In this document: positions 24,610 to 36,500 of the stretch, piece by piece
Layout: each line of letters begins with the position of its first letter
How positions within the stretch are numbered: position 1 is the first letter of the stretch
Assembly (NCBI GenBank): GCA_032358165.1
Contig: JAALGY010000020.1
Coordinates: 1 to 64,000, forward strand
Direction: 5' to 3'
Source: Diplosphaera chodatii
Lineage: Eukaryota; Chlorophyta; Trebouxiophyceae; Prasiolales; Stichococcaceae
DNA length: 64,000 nucleotides
The notes under the pieces: model-generated
The model's database searches: none
Told to the model about the DNA's origin: nothing
The model's input: the letters and a program-made list of their open reading frames with translations, nothing else
Position numbers and translations under genes: made by a program

Positions 24610-27568
24610 TCAGTCGTTCTTCTTCGTGAGCTCGAACATGATGTTTGGCTGGCGGTACACTGATATGAGGGCCCTGCAACATATGAAGTGTGTGAGGGTA
24701 CAGCAGGGTGTCACCATCCGCTACAACAGCAGCAGCTGCAACAGCAGCCGCATCCTCGATCCCGCCAGCAGCACATGCAGTTCGCACCAGTATAGCTGCT
24801 CTTCAAGCGCCAGCTCGCCTTCGGCCCGTGCAATGTAGATGTCCTACACAGAAGGGAGCAGGGTGAGCAACATAGCTCACCCTTGCTGCTCGGCACAGGG
24901 CAAGCTGGTCAGTCCCACCATGCCCAATACCACCGCATCACCTGACACAACGCAATGAGCCGGGAAGTGTTGGGCAGGTCGTCATATGGGATGCGCATCC
25001 GCATGTTGGAGATCGACAGCCTGCAGAATCACACGGAGTGTTGGACATGGGTGTGGGCAGCGCATCGCACAGCATGGACGCAAGGCAGGCATGGTTCCCG
25101 TTGGCGCCTCACCTCAGGAATCGGCCGAGAGCATACACAAAGGAGATGTACCTGCGGCAGGCGCGTGCAGCACTGCTTAAAAAGTGCACGACACCCTTGC
25201 AGGTGGCAGCAGGACGAGGCTCGTGGCATGCAGGAACTCACAGGCCTGTGATGCCGAAGGCGGACACAGTCTGGCCGAGCAGCCCGGACTGCACGCGCTC
25301 CATGATGCCCACCACCCTGCACCGCAAATCTCCTGAACAGTGGCAGACGGCACGCAGCCTACGCAACAGCATGGCAGGCAGCTGAAGCAGCACAAGTGAT
25401 GGCAGGTGTGTACCTCGGGCCTTGCGTTGCCTTTGGACAGCCCTGCAGCCCGGCCTCGGTGGCATTGATGGGCTGGCCGTGCGCGTCCAGAACGCCGCAC
25501 GCCAGCCGCCACCAGGCAGTGCCCCTGCCATTGCTCGGCCGGTGCAGTGATGCGTCGCAGCCGACCCACTCCTGGCCCCAGCTTCCAGTCAAACCTGCAC
25601 GCATCAGCGAGCTGGCTGACTCCTGGCGCAGCACTGCTTGAAGGTCGCTGTTACTGAGGAAAAACAAGACAACAGAGCATCATACCCACCGTGCGCCAAG
25701 CTGGCGACGTCAGGCTGCACGACGCAGGCGTCGCCGGCAAAGCGCCAGAACAGGCCGTACAGGCCGCGGTGCCCCGGCGCATCTGGCCTGCTGCCGTGCG
25801 GGTCGCTGGCATTGAGCACCATCAGAGCTGCACTGCTGCGGTTGCCCTGACGATCACCAGGAGCGAATGAAAGTCACGCAGCCGCACAGCAAGCTGGCAT
25901 GATTGCAGCCCTCAAACAAATTGCATACAGGGCAGCAAGTGTGGCAACAGTGAAGGACATTACATGGTCAAAGGACTCACGTCCAGCACGTCCAGCAGCT
26001 GGGAGCGCGAGGCGCCCGCCAGGCGCACTGTCACGGCGCCGTTGCAGGCGGGGCCGCCGTGTGCGCTGGGCGGCGGCGCCGTCCGCTCCACGCGCCACCC
26101 CAGCCGCAGCTCCGCGTCCTGCGACGCCAGCAGCCGGCGCAGCGCCGCCTCCGCCGGCGGCGTCACCGCCCACAGCTGGTCCGCGTCCTGTAGAGCAAGA
26201 TGATGGCAAGGAATGCAGACCATCCTGGCATGACACATGCAGAAGGGATGACTGGACCGCCTGCAAGGATAGCTGACGCTCTTCTGTGATGATGCACAAG
26301 CAGCATAGGCAGTGACAGCCACATCAACAAGCTGATGCTCACCTCTGCGACACACATCAGCCGGATCTGGTCCGGCGTGTACTGGCCGACCAGGTCGTCC
26401 GGCAGCGTGTCGTTGGGCAGGGCGCTGGCCAGCGCGCGGCGGCCGCCGCCCGCCCACAGCGGGAAGGAGGCCGCGCGCCCCCGGTCATCCGCGCCGCTGA
26501 TGCTGGCGTTGACCGCGAACGTCTGGATGCCCGGCGTCTGGAACGTCGGGTTGCCTGCAGGTTGCAGACGGCAGGACCAGAGCTGCCATGTGCTCCAACT
26601 GATGCGGTGCACCAGACCACGTCAAAGCACATTCTGGATACTGCCGACGGGCTCACCAGTGGAGAAGATCAGCAGCGGCACCCACAACAGGACGAGGAGG
26701 CCCACAAACAGGAAGGCGCCCTGCATCGCAGGCAGGCAGCATTGCAGGCGGTTTGCGTTCTACAGACGATGCCCTGCAAGGCAGGCCTGAACGCAGGCAG
26801 CAGCTTTGCCTCACCTGCACGAGCTTCTGGTAGCGCGGGACGCGCTGCCCCAGGGAGCGCTGGTCGCGGCTCTTCTGGCTGACCGTCACAAAGTACAGCG
26901 ACATGTTGATGTCCTGCATTGGGCAGAGGCACTCCTTGTTGTGTTTCAGAGGCATTATGGTACAGGCACACTGATTAGCTCAGCTAGTTTGTCAACCGAC
27001 TGCCCCACCTCGAGCTTGAGCCAGTCGTACAGCCGCAGAGTGGTGGCTGTTGCTGACCAGTCCAGAATCTCACGCAGCTCATACACAAATGGCACTGCTG
27101 CAAAAATCTGCAGATTGAAAGCATGACAGGTCACAAGCATGTCCTTCCCCAGCGGCAAACACGAAAACGTTTCACTACAGTTCAACAGCAGCAGATGGAA
27201 CAAACCTGGAAGCCCAGCCAGCTGATCATGCCGGTGCTCCTTGTGAATACGAAAGAATGGCGACCCCTGCCGCCCCTGCAGGTTGAGGCAGAAGTCTTCA
27301 TCAATAGCACATCTAAACGGCCGTGCAGGCAAGCAAAAGGCAGACCTACAGTACTGCTGTGAACTGTGTCCGCCGCTGCTCACTGATAGGATGCGGGCGG
27401 CGGGTAGCCGGAGCGCAGCTGCAGCGCCGAAAACACAAACACGAGAGACTTGAGGGCGGCAAAGACGCGCAGGTGGCCGCGGGCGACGCTCGACATCTCC
27501 AGGGGGCTCCAGAACAGGCTCAGGCAGTACCAGTACACCAGCGCCGCCTGCCCCGCGAGCAGCAGCGC
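24610..27568 (-). other. Piezo exons 44-57: anchor, extracellular cap and pore
   Basis: Exons: 27384-27568, 27206-27275, 27009-27107, 26815-26913, 26657-26720, 26343-26554, 25981-26187, 25686-25846, 25414-25647, 25242-25358, 25113-25151, 24942-25020, 24788-24843, 24610-24673. Exons 44-47 hold the anchor motifs (QLRSGYP, PFVYELREILDW). Exon 48 is the outer helix (GLLVLLWVPLLIFSTG). Exons 49-53 encode the C-terminal extracellular cap, beginning GNPTFQTPGIQ and containing DADQLWAVTPP. Exon 54 is only 39 nt and carries the pore-lining helix. The intron between exons 51 and 52 is only about 38 nt in this model; that junction is the weakest here. Confidence 0.88.
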
Positions 27569-30500
27569 CTGCAGCATGCCAGGCGAAAAGGTCCTCACAA
27601 TACATGACGTACAGCACAGCACAGCACAGCGAAGCACATACTACAAAGCATTGCACCAGTAGAGCATGGAGTGGAGGGGCTGGAGACCAGGAAAGCTGGT
27701 GGGCACATCTGGTCGAAGCAGTGTGCACGCTGCGTGACGCCCCATGACTGCAGGATCAGTGCACCTTGCCCAGGTGGTGGCCCAGGGTGTAGAACACGCG
27801 GTCCAGCACCAGGCACAGGAACAGCAGGATGAGGCAGTACAGGTAGTCCGCCGGGATCACGCGCTGCTCCGTCAGATCCGCCAGCGTGCTCGCGCTGGAC
27901 AGCACGACCTGTCGACAGCAGGAACAAACCGTCAATATCAGCTGCTGCTGTCAACAAGACATGCGCAGGCGTTGGCATTCTGGCATGCGATGTCGCTGAG
28001 AGTAGCACATGACCCAGGGCGTCAGACGACACGCTGCTGATCCTGCGCCCTTTCACAGACTGGCGTGCAGGAATTATCCCGAATGGGCACCTGGTAGAAG
28101 AGCGATGCATACAGGAAAGCCAGCAGGTCGGCGGCCACGGTCAGCATGTACCAGTCCTGCTCCATCTGCGCGTGCGACTCGGCGCCTACCACCTGGAACA
28201 GATGGGCAGCGGTGACGTTTCAGCCGTAATTTGCCGTGTGCTTAAGGACCTGGTATCATTACTATGGTATCAGAACGGCCAGCCTGCATGCTGGTACCTG
28301 CAGCTCAACAGAGATCTCTGGTGGCGGCTGCGGCATGCTGCCCTGCCGCTGAACCCGCATGGTGGAGCGCCGCCGCGGCCGTGGCGTGGCTGGCGGAGGA
28401 ACCTGCGGCTGTCCAGGTTCTGACTTCTCTGCGAGGGCTTTTTTGGTTTCGTCAGGCTTCTGCCCCCCACGCTGGGGCCTCTGCAGCAACTGGCTGCTGG
28501 TGGGTAGCAGGCTGCCTGCCGGTGCGGATGGCTGCGGATCCAAGCCGCCTCTCGCGGTGGCCGGTTCGATCTCGGAGCTGGCGGGGTGCTGCTGCTGCTG
28601 CTCCTCCTCCCCAGTGCTGTTTGCATGCTGCTGACCGGGTCCATCTGCTGTGTTGAAACGCAGCAGCAGCATCTCGAGCCCGAATTTCTATAACAGGCAC
28701 TCGGGAACTTGCAGGTGCAGCATGCAATCCGGCAGATGCTGCCTGCTCACCTTCAGGGCTATGGTCTCGTCCAGACCGACTGCCGCCCTGCTGCTGGTCG
28801 TGCTGGTGTCGCAGCAGCGTCTCTGCCACATGCTGCGCTGGCCTCAATGACCTGCAGAGGGCCGAAACCACCTGACAGCATCGTTGCTCACCGCACACTG
28901 TCACATCATGAAGGCATCGTGTCATACCACCGCCCTGTGTCTGTGCAGCTGCAACAGCATGAAGTCACGCACACCTGAGCGGCCAGCCAGCTGTGCCAGA
29001 GTAGCCGCCGGTCGTGTGGGGTGTTGCCTGCACCGCCACCACCTCCAGCAGCGCCACGGCGCTGCCGTCTGACCGGCCATAAACCCTGCTGACTGATGCT
29101 GCCAGCGGGGCAACGGAGGCCAGGTCCACGAACCGGCCGCCGCTGGGATGCTGCGGATATCGCAGGGAGGTTCGCATCAGCAGACAGCAGAACAGACTGC
29201 CGTGGTGTCACTGGCTGTGGCTGTGCTGTATGCACCAACCCTTGTGCTGAAGCATCGCAGGGGCGGCAAACCTGGTGGGCAGTGCCGGGCATGTCGATCA
29301 AGCCAGCGCCCTCGCCGCTGACATCCCCCCGCTCGGCCAGCTCCAGCTGCCGCCGCTTCTGCAGCGTGCGGGCTGCCGCCACGTCCGCCGCCCTGTAGCC
29401 GTCCATGATTGAGCTGACCTGCGCCTGCAGCGCCCGCTGCCCATCGCCGCTCGTCCAGTCGCCATCTGCAGTAGCAGGGCCCACGCACCAGCCTCAAACT
29501 CCTGCCAGTGTGATACCACAATAGCCAGGGGGGGAGCAACAGCGTGCAGCACGCAGTGTTCTGGCAAGGTGTCTCAGACAGCACACCTTTGCGAGGCGCA
29601 GCCTCCAGCAGCACAAAGTAGAGCGGCCGTTCTGAGGTGGTCGTCACACGCGCAAAGAACTCGAAGACGGCCAGCGCCGCTGAAGCTGTGGTGTCGATTG
29701 TCCGGTGCAGCCAGTTTGTCTGCCCCTGCGCAACGGCAGGATGGCAGCACCTGCATTCTGCTGGATATTACATGGACTTGCTTCTTGGTACAAGCTGCTC
29801 CTGACAAGGCAGTAGCCAACGTAAAATGCAGACACCAGCACACCTGCCCCATTTGCAGGGCGGCGGAGTCTGTTCGGCGGCGCCCAGCGCGGGCGACTCC
29901 GCGGCTGCCTTCTCCATCTGTATCGCCATCCTGCTGCTTATGGCCTGTCTCCAGGTCTGCCTCGGCTGGCTTGTCCACCGCCGCTGCGCCAGCCTGCAGA
30001 CATCGGCAGGCACAGCATCGCAATATGACACCTTTGAGCGCACTCGAACTTGAAGTTCCTGGCTTGCACAGTCAGAAAAACACTGCAGCAGTAGGAGCCC
30101 CAGTGGATACACCTAATACCCATACTGCAGATACACACCTGGAGGTAGGCCAACGAGTAGGTGTGCATGAGCGTGCCCAGGTACAGCAGGAACAGCGGGA
30201 GGCACCGCAGCGCTGCCTGGTGCAGCCCCACCTGCAGTGACGTCACAGCTGGGTACAAAGCCACCAGCACACAAACGCCAGAGCGAACTCCTGCTGAGGC
30301 AGATTGCCTGGATGTGCCTGAGCAGGACTCTGCTGTGATGTAGCCAGCACGGCAGCTCGTCATTTCACTGCAACCCACTGTGAACGGACACACCTGCTCC
30401 ATGCGGGTGCGCAGCAGCGGTGTGACCCAAGGGCAGTTCAGGCGAGTGGGGATTTGCCACATGTACTGCGCAATCAGCACCAGCTCCGTGTACATCAGCA

Positions 30501-33500
30501 CACCCTGCAGCGAGGAACACAGCCCATGAAGATCTTTGGCGGCTGCCATCATGAGAGGCCTTTGCAACACCATCGGAGTACAGGAAAGTCGTATCACTGA
30601 ACGATTTGCTGCAGCAGTTGCATATCATGCACCTGCCAGTATTGGCGCCTGGGCCTCTGGGACAGCAGCGCGTAGGCCAGCAGGCTGACGGGGTACGCGA
30701 GCGCGAGCAGGCTGTAGTCCGCCACGAAGACCGCGAAGAACAGCGCATACACCACGTGCGCCTGCCGCTCGCTGCCGCGCAGCGCCGAGCCCAGCTGCGA
30801 CAGCCAGGTGCGTGGCCGCTGGCGGGCCTGCTGCTGGCGCTGCTGCCCGCCATCCTGCTGCCCTGGGGTGACCAGCGCGGCCGCGGCGTCTGCCACTTGC
30901 TCCACGCCTGTGAATGCACACACACCAGGGCCTTGTCACCAATTTGATGCTTGCTTGCTTAGCCACCAGTGGCCGATGCAAGGGGGGTTAATTGCACACA
31001 CCCTTGTCGAGAGCTGAGGACGAGGGGAAGGTGCCGTGCAGCTTGGCCTCGCGCGCCACAGGGCTGCCATCGCCGTCTGTCATGCCGCTGTCGCGCACAC
31101 TTTCTTCAGGCAGGTCATCATCCACCTCTGCACAGAAAGAAGCAGACGGCCTTCATGGCAGTGTCTACATAGAGCACTCCAATCATGCATTGCCCGAAAG
31201 CAAGCTGCTCTGCCATTGACATGCGCACTGCAAGTGAGCTCACCAGGCGCAAAATCCAGCAGCATGGGGTCCACGTTGTACACCCCGCCCTTCCGCCGGG
31301 ACACGCCCGCCTACAAGATGTTACGTGCTCAGCCACGCCGAACTCAGAAGCAGGATGCACAAGGTGTTGTCACAGCTCACGCTGCACAGGACTGCGTTGC
31401 CTGGTACCATCGCTGTGGCCATTACAGGGTGGGCACCTTCAGGCGGCGGACTCGCTGGGCCCGCATGCGCCGCAGCCGCGAGGCCGCCAGCGCCGCAGCC
31501 TCCTGCAACCTCTGCAGCTCCAGGGTGTGCTCCTGCTCCGCCGCCGCATCCGCTGCAGCCTCCGCTGCCACCACGTCCATAGCCCTGCGCCGCCAGGGCC
31601 CAATGCTCAGCAGTAGCCTCCTCGGCATTGCCTAAAGCACCGTTGATTCGCTGACCATCCTACCATCACTTCACGCTGGACGAGAGCGTGAAAGCCACGC
31701 ACTTGCGGTAGGAGGCGGACGCAAAGACGCGCGTCTGCAGGCGGGCGATGGCCCACAGCAGCATGTCCGCCACGGCGCCGCGCGCCGACAGCCCCACCAG
31801 CCGCCCGGCCGCGCCCACCATCTTGTACAGCCCCGCCAGGTGCGGCAGGTTGCACAGGTGCGACTGCATGGTCGGCAGCACATGATCTGAGTTCTATCTT
31901 CTCAACACATAAGAAGCCTGGCGGTAGTGTTGATGTGGAAGCATGCGGCGAAGCATCAACTGCTGCAGCACAGCAGTGCTGTTCCCGCAAGGCAGCCAGC
32001 AGCACTTACGACAGCCACCTTTTCGTCGGGGTGGATGAAGCGGCCGAACAGCCGCTCAAAGGGCGCCTGGTACGCCAGGGCGACGAACATGACCAGGAAG
32101 TTGTACACCGGCAGCCACTTGAACATCCTGAGCAGAGTGGGAAAGGAGCGTTTCTGTTATGCCACATATCAGTCGCCGCAATGCAGGAGTGTGTTCGGAA
32201 GACAGTAAGCGAATTACGAAATATAACACCTGTTGCGCTGCATGCGCAGCTCGTCGCGACGGCGGAAGAACAGCAGCGCCAACGCCAGGTAGCCGGCGTG
32301 GATGACATCATTCTCCAGCGTACACAGCGCCACCACGGCGATCAGCACCACATCTGTGTAGTGCCTGCAGTAGGAGCGCACCAGCCTTGGGGCATGATGT
32401 TTGACAGCGCTCACCATGCCTCAGCAGCGGTGTGTCTGTGCCGGTGTTGAGATGAGAGCTGCCGACCTGTAGAACAGGTACCGGCACCAGTCGACCCAGC
32501 GCCAGCGGGGCATGGCCTCGTACTCCAAGGGCGCCCACAGCTGCGGGCCGCGGCCAGTACTGGCAACCGCACCGCTGCTACCGCCACTACCCTGCCGGCC
32601 GCCATCTGGTGCTGATGGCGCTGCATTGTCATCCGCATTGCCGTCTAGCAGTGGCGCCCGCATGCCGGCGTCCGATGGCGGCTGGTACATACCTGTGAGC
32701 CGGACAACATGACATCCAGCGGTTTACTAGCAAGCTGACTGTTACCCTGCACAGTAGTTCATCAAAAGGCTGCAAGGGGCTCACCAGGCAGTGCATCGTC
32801 AGTGACCGGCCCCTGCTGGAGAGGTGGGTGCGATGCCGACCAGTGTACCTGAGCATCATCAGCCCGCAGGGTCTCAGCAGAGAGCCTTGCGAATGATGGG
32901 GGACAATTTGTTGTACACAGCGCACTTGAGTCCCATAGAATGTTCACAAGTGAACAGAAGTAGTGCAGGCATGCAGGACATGTGTTGTGGAAAAAACCCA
33001 CAAAAGGAATACCTGTATGACGGAGATGCCCCAGGCGAAGAACAGCGCCCACAGAGCCGCTCGATCCACTCTCTCCAGCCCAAGCCAGCTCTGTAGCAGC
33101 ATTTGAGTCGAGTGTCAAATGCCAGCGGACGGTGCTACATGGGTCATGCTCTGGGGTGGGGAATATGATGGTAGCAGCAGAGTGTGGAGGACAGGGGCCT
33201 ACCTTGAGGAGCAGCGATGTTGATGGTGCATCTGGCGGCCTGGGGTGATGGTGCGCCTGAATATCACTCAGCGCAGGCACCCCAAGGGGCTGCACAGCAA
33301 ACAGGTGGCGCAGCGAGCCCCAGTGCAGGCCTGGAGGCAGGCCGATCAGGACGCTGTACTGGTACAGCAGCAGCCCACCAAGCAGTGGCAACACCACCTG
33401 TCCAATGCGTGACGCCACGGCGTCAGGGCGCGATGCCATGGAGCTACGTTCAGTTGGTGCAGCTGATGGCTTCATGCGACGGTGCAATGCTGCAGCAGAA

Positions 33501-36500
33501 TAGTGGTAAATTAGGAATCTAACAACCCTCACCATGGCCCAGGTGCGGCGGCGCGCCCCCTCGGGCATCGCCATGCCAGCGCCGATGCACAGGAAGAAGA
33601 TGAGCGACAGTGCATTCAAGTACAGGAACGCTGACAGCAGCAGCGTCAACATGCAGATCTCCATGCCCCAGTCCTGCGAGCACATTGCAGGAAAAGCAGA
33701 TCACCCTGCATGGCCGGAGGCGCCACAGTCACACCCCTTGTCACGGAGACGCAGTCACAAATGAACTTGTTGTTTCGCCGTAGCATGGCAGCTAGTCATT
33801 GCCACCAGCAGCACTGCACCTGCCACAGGCGCTCAGTCCAGTCCTGCATCGCGAAGCGGAACATGGAAAGCTGCCGGGCCCAGCGCGCGATCCACTGCTC
33901 TGTCTCGACGCTGCCGCTGTCACCTGAATGCGCGTGGGCTATGGCATCGCCTTCTGCGCTTGCTGTGGGCTGCTCATCAGCCTGAGAGTCTGTGCCGGCG
34001 CCTAGCCTGTCGCTTGTGACTGCCTTTGCCGCTGCCCCACTGCCAGCAGGCTGCTGAGCTGCAGGCGGCGGCCAGTCCACTGCTGTCAGGACCCGGTTGG
34101 CGCTGGTCTGCAACCGCCCCGTCACATCCTGCAAACATGGAAGCACGGCATGAGCAGACGAACGCTGTGCAGACGTCATTTGTGCACACAAGGCATGGCA
34201 GTAGTGGCCATGTTTGGCAAAGGTAACAGCAGCCATGCACCTGGAAAGCCAGGCGCAAGGTCGTGGCAGCCGGCGAGGCGCGCAGCCGGGCGATGAAGCC
34301 GCCCCAGGGCGCGGTGGCGGCGGCGCGGGCGCCCTCCTGAGCCGACGGCCAGAACAGCGGGATCGGCTCCCCGGGGCCCGCAGCATCCTTCAGCGCCTGC
34401 GGCATGCGCTGGAGCCACCTGCAGGCACAAGCAGTTCCAAAAATTAGCAGGCAAGGTGGACGCACATGCAGATATGGGTAGCCATTCATCTCGTAGGGAG
34501 AGCACCATGCTATGAGCTGCACGAGCCAAATCAGCAGGACCGGTGCAGAAAACAGCTGCAGCTGGGTTTCCTGGTGCACTGATAGCTGGTTTCCTGGTGT
34601 ACTGATAGCTGAAAGGTAGGACGGTGGGTGTGAAGCTGTCAATGAGCAACCCAGAGGACGCCTACAGAAGCCTGCGACAGTGCTCCAGGGCAGACCCTGC
34701 TGGATATTCAGGTGAAGCAGGTTTCTGCTCAGGGATGTAGCAGCCAACCTGAAGGAGCGGCGCTGGAGCGTGACGGCGAACAGCAGCAGGAACTTCATGC
34801 GGAGGACAGACTCCAGGGCGGAGGCGCGGCTGGGCACAACCCGCAGCCCGCCCCACACCAGCCACGCCACCACCTCCTTGCCCAGGAAGTGCCGCAGCCA
34901 CGTCACCTGCAGCAAGGAGACGAGCCTTGCTGATCAAATTATTCAGCCTTCAGGCACTACATGCTGTTGTGTGTTGTGTTGTTATGGCCGCAGATGCAGG
35001 TGCAGCAGGTGATGCCCTGTGTCACCAGCAGGATGCAGTGCGTGTGCGTCATCAGACGAGGGCAACCAGGGTCAGCACTCTGGCCTGCAGCAAAGCATTC
35101 GCACCTGGAAGGCGTACTGGCTGAGCAGCCAGGCCATGGTGAGCGCGTCGGTGGCGGCCAGGACGGTCCGGAACAGCGCGCGGCTGGCTTTGGAGTTGGA
35201 GCGCGGCCCGCCGAACAGGGGCGCCGCCGCCACAAGCCCAGCTGCAGCATCGCAAGACCAGTAGTTCACTCAATCACAAGCGCATAAACTTGCCAAAGTT
35301 CAGTTACATGAGGATCAGAGGGCATACACTCGACCAAGTAGATGACGGTCTGGCCAACAGCAGGCTGCCTCATGATAACCGTAATGTACAAGGATTGCCT
35401 TTGCATGCCCACCTGCATACACCCAGCCGATGGCGCCGGGTCGCTGGGCGGCCGCCCACCAAGCGGCCAGCGCGACCAGCTTGCCGCCGTGCAGCACGAT
35501 GGCGCGCTTGATGAAGGCGCCGAGGTGGCTCTGCCGTGCCAGCCGCCGTGCTTCGGTCGCTGCCTCGTCCTCCCGGCCATGAGCTGCCTGATCCTGGAGT
35601 GAAGGATGTTCACAGGATCATCAAAGTCCCGTGAAGCTGCTGGGCTTGAGTTGTATCCATTGACGTGCGTCTGGCACTCACCTGACAGTCGAGCAAGCAA
35701 ATCGGCAGGTAGGATATCAGGTGGTTTACAGAGCTGCAGCCAGGCGCACCACGAGGCAGCCGACAACAAAGCAGAAGCGGTACAGGTGCAGCGCCCCCAG
35801 CAGCAGCGCCGCGCGGGCCAGCTGCAGCTGCAGCGGCGGCTGCGACCGCACAACCCCCAGCCCCACCACCTCCTGCGTCGTGCAAACCATGAACCGTTGC
35901 CATGGTTGCAAAGCGAATGATGGTGTTGCAGTTGTGCAGCCTTGTGAAGGTAGGACAGCCTGCAGCAGGGTGCAGCATCCCAGATTGCATGTACACTACC
36001 TGCAGGAACCTGGTCACGCTCTCCGACATGGGCAGCCGAGACGGCAGGGGCGTGGCCGCGGCCAGGTACTGCGCCAGCCCGTCGCAGAAGGCGTACGCCG
36101 CCAGCACCGCCACTATCACCCACCGGCCGGCGCCGCTGCTGAGCATCACCAGCCGGTGGCCGCGAGCTACAGGCCACAGGCACATGGTCAACCAAGGGTG
36201 CAAGCTGTAGCAGTGTGCACCAGGTGTCGTTGCAAGCAAATGTTTGACATTATATGATATCTCAAGATTTCATGTGAGGAAGTGTTCAGGAGACATCGCT
36301 CAAACAACAGAGGACAATGGTCGGCAACAGCGAAGTTGCTGGAGCGGAAAGCACGGCACGCACGGAGGTCCAGGCGCTGGTGGTGCAGCAGGGTGCGGGC
36401 GGCGGCAGGGGACGGGCCCAGGTAGTGGCCGCCGGCGTCGCGCTCGCAGAAGCGGCCCCGCAGCGGCCGCGCCACAAACATCGCCGCCAGCAGCAGCAGG

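Noticed and set aside
25648..25685. Reading through the short Piezo intron 51 without splicing
   Set aside because: The unspliced frame reaches a stop soon after (SQPAR-stop), whereas splicing restores the cap-domain frame that continues to the pore.
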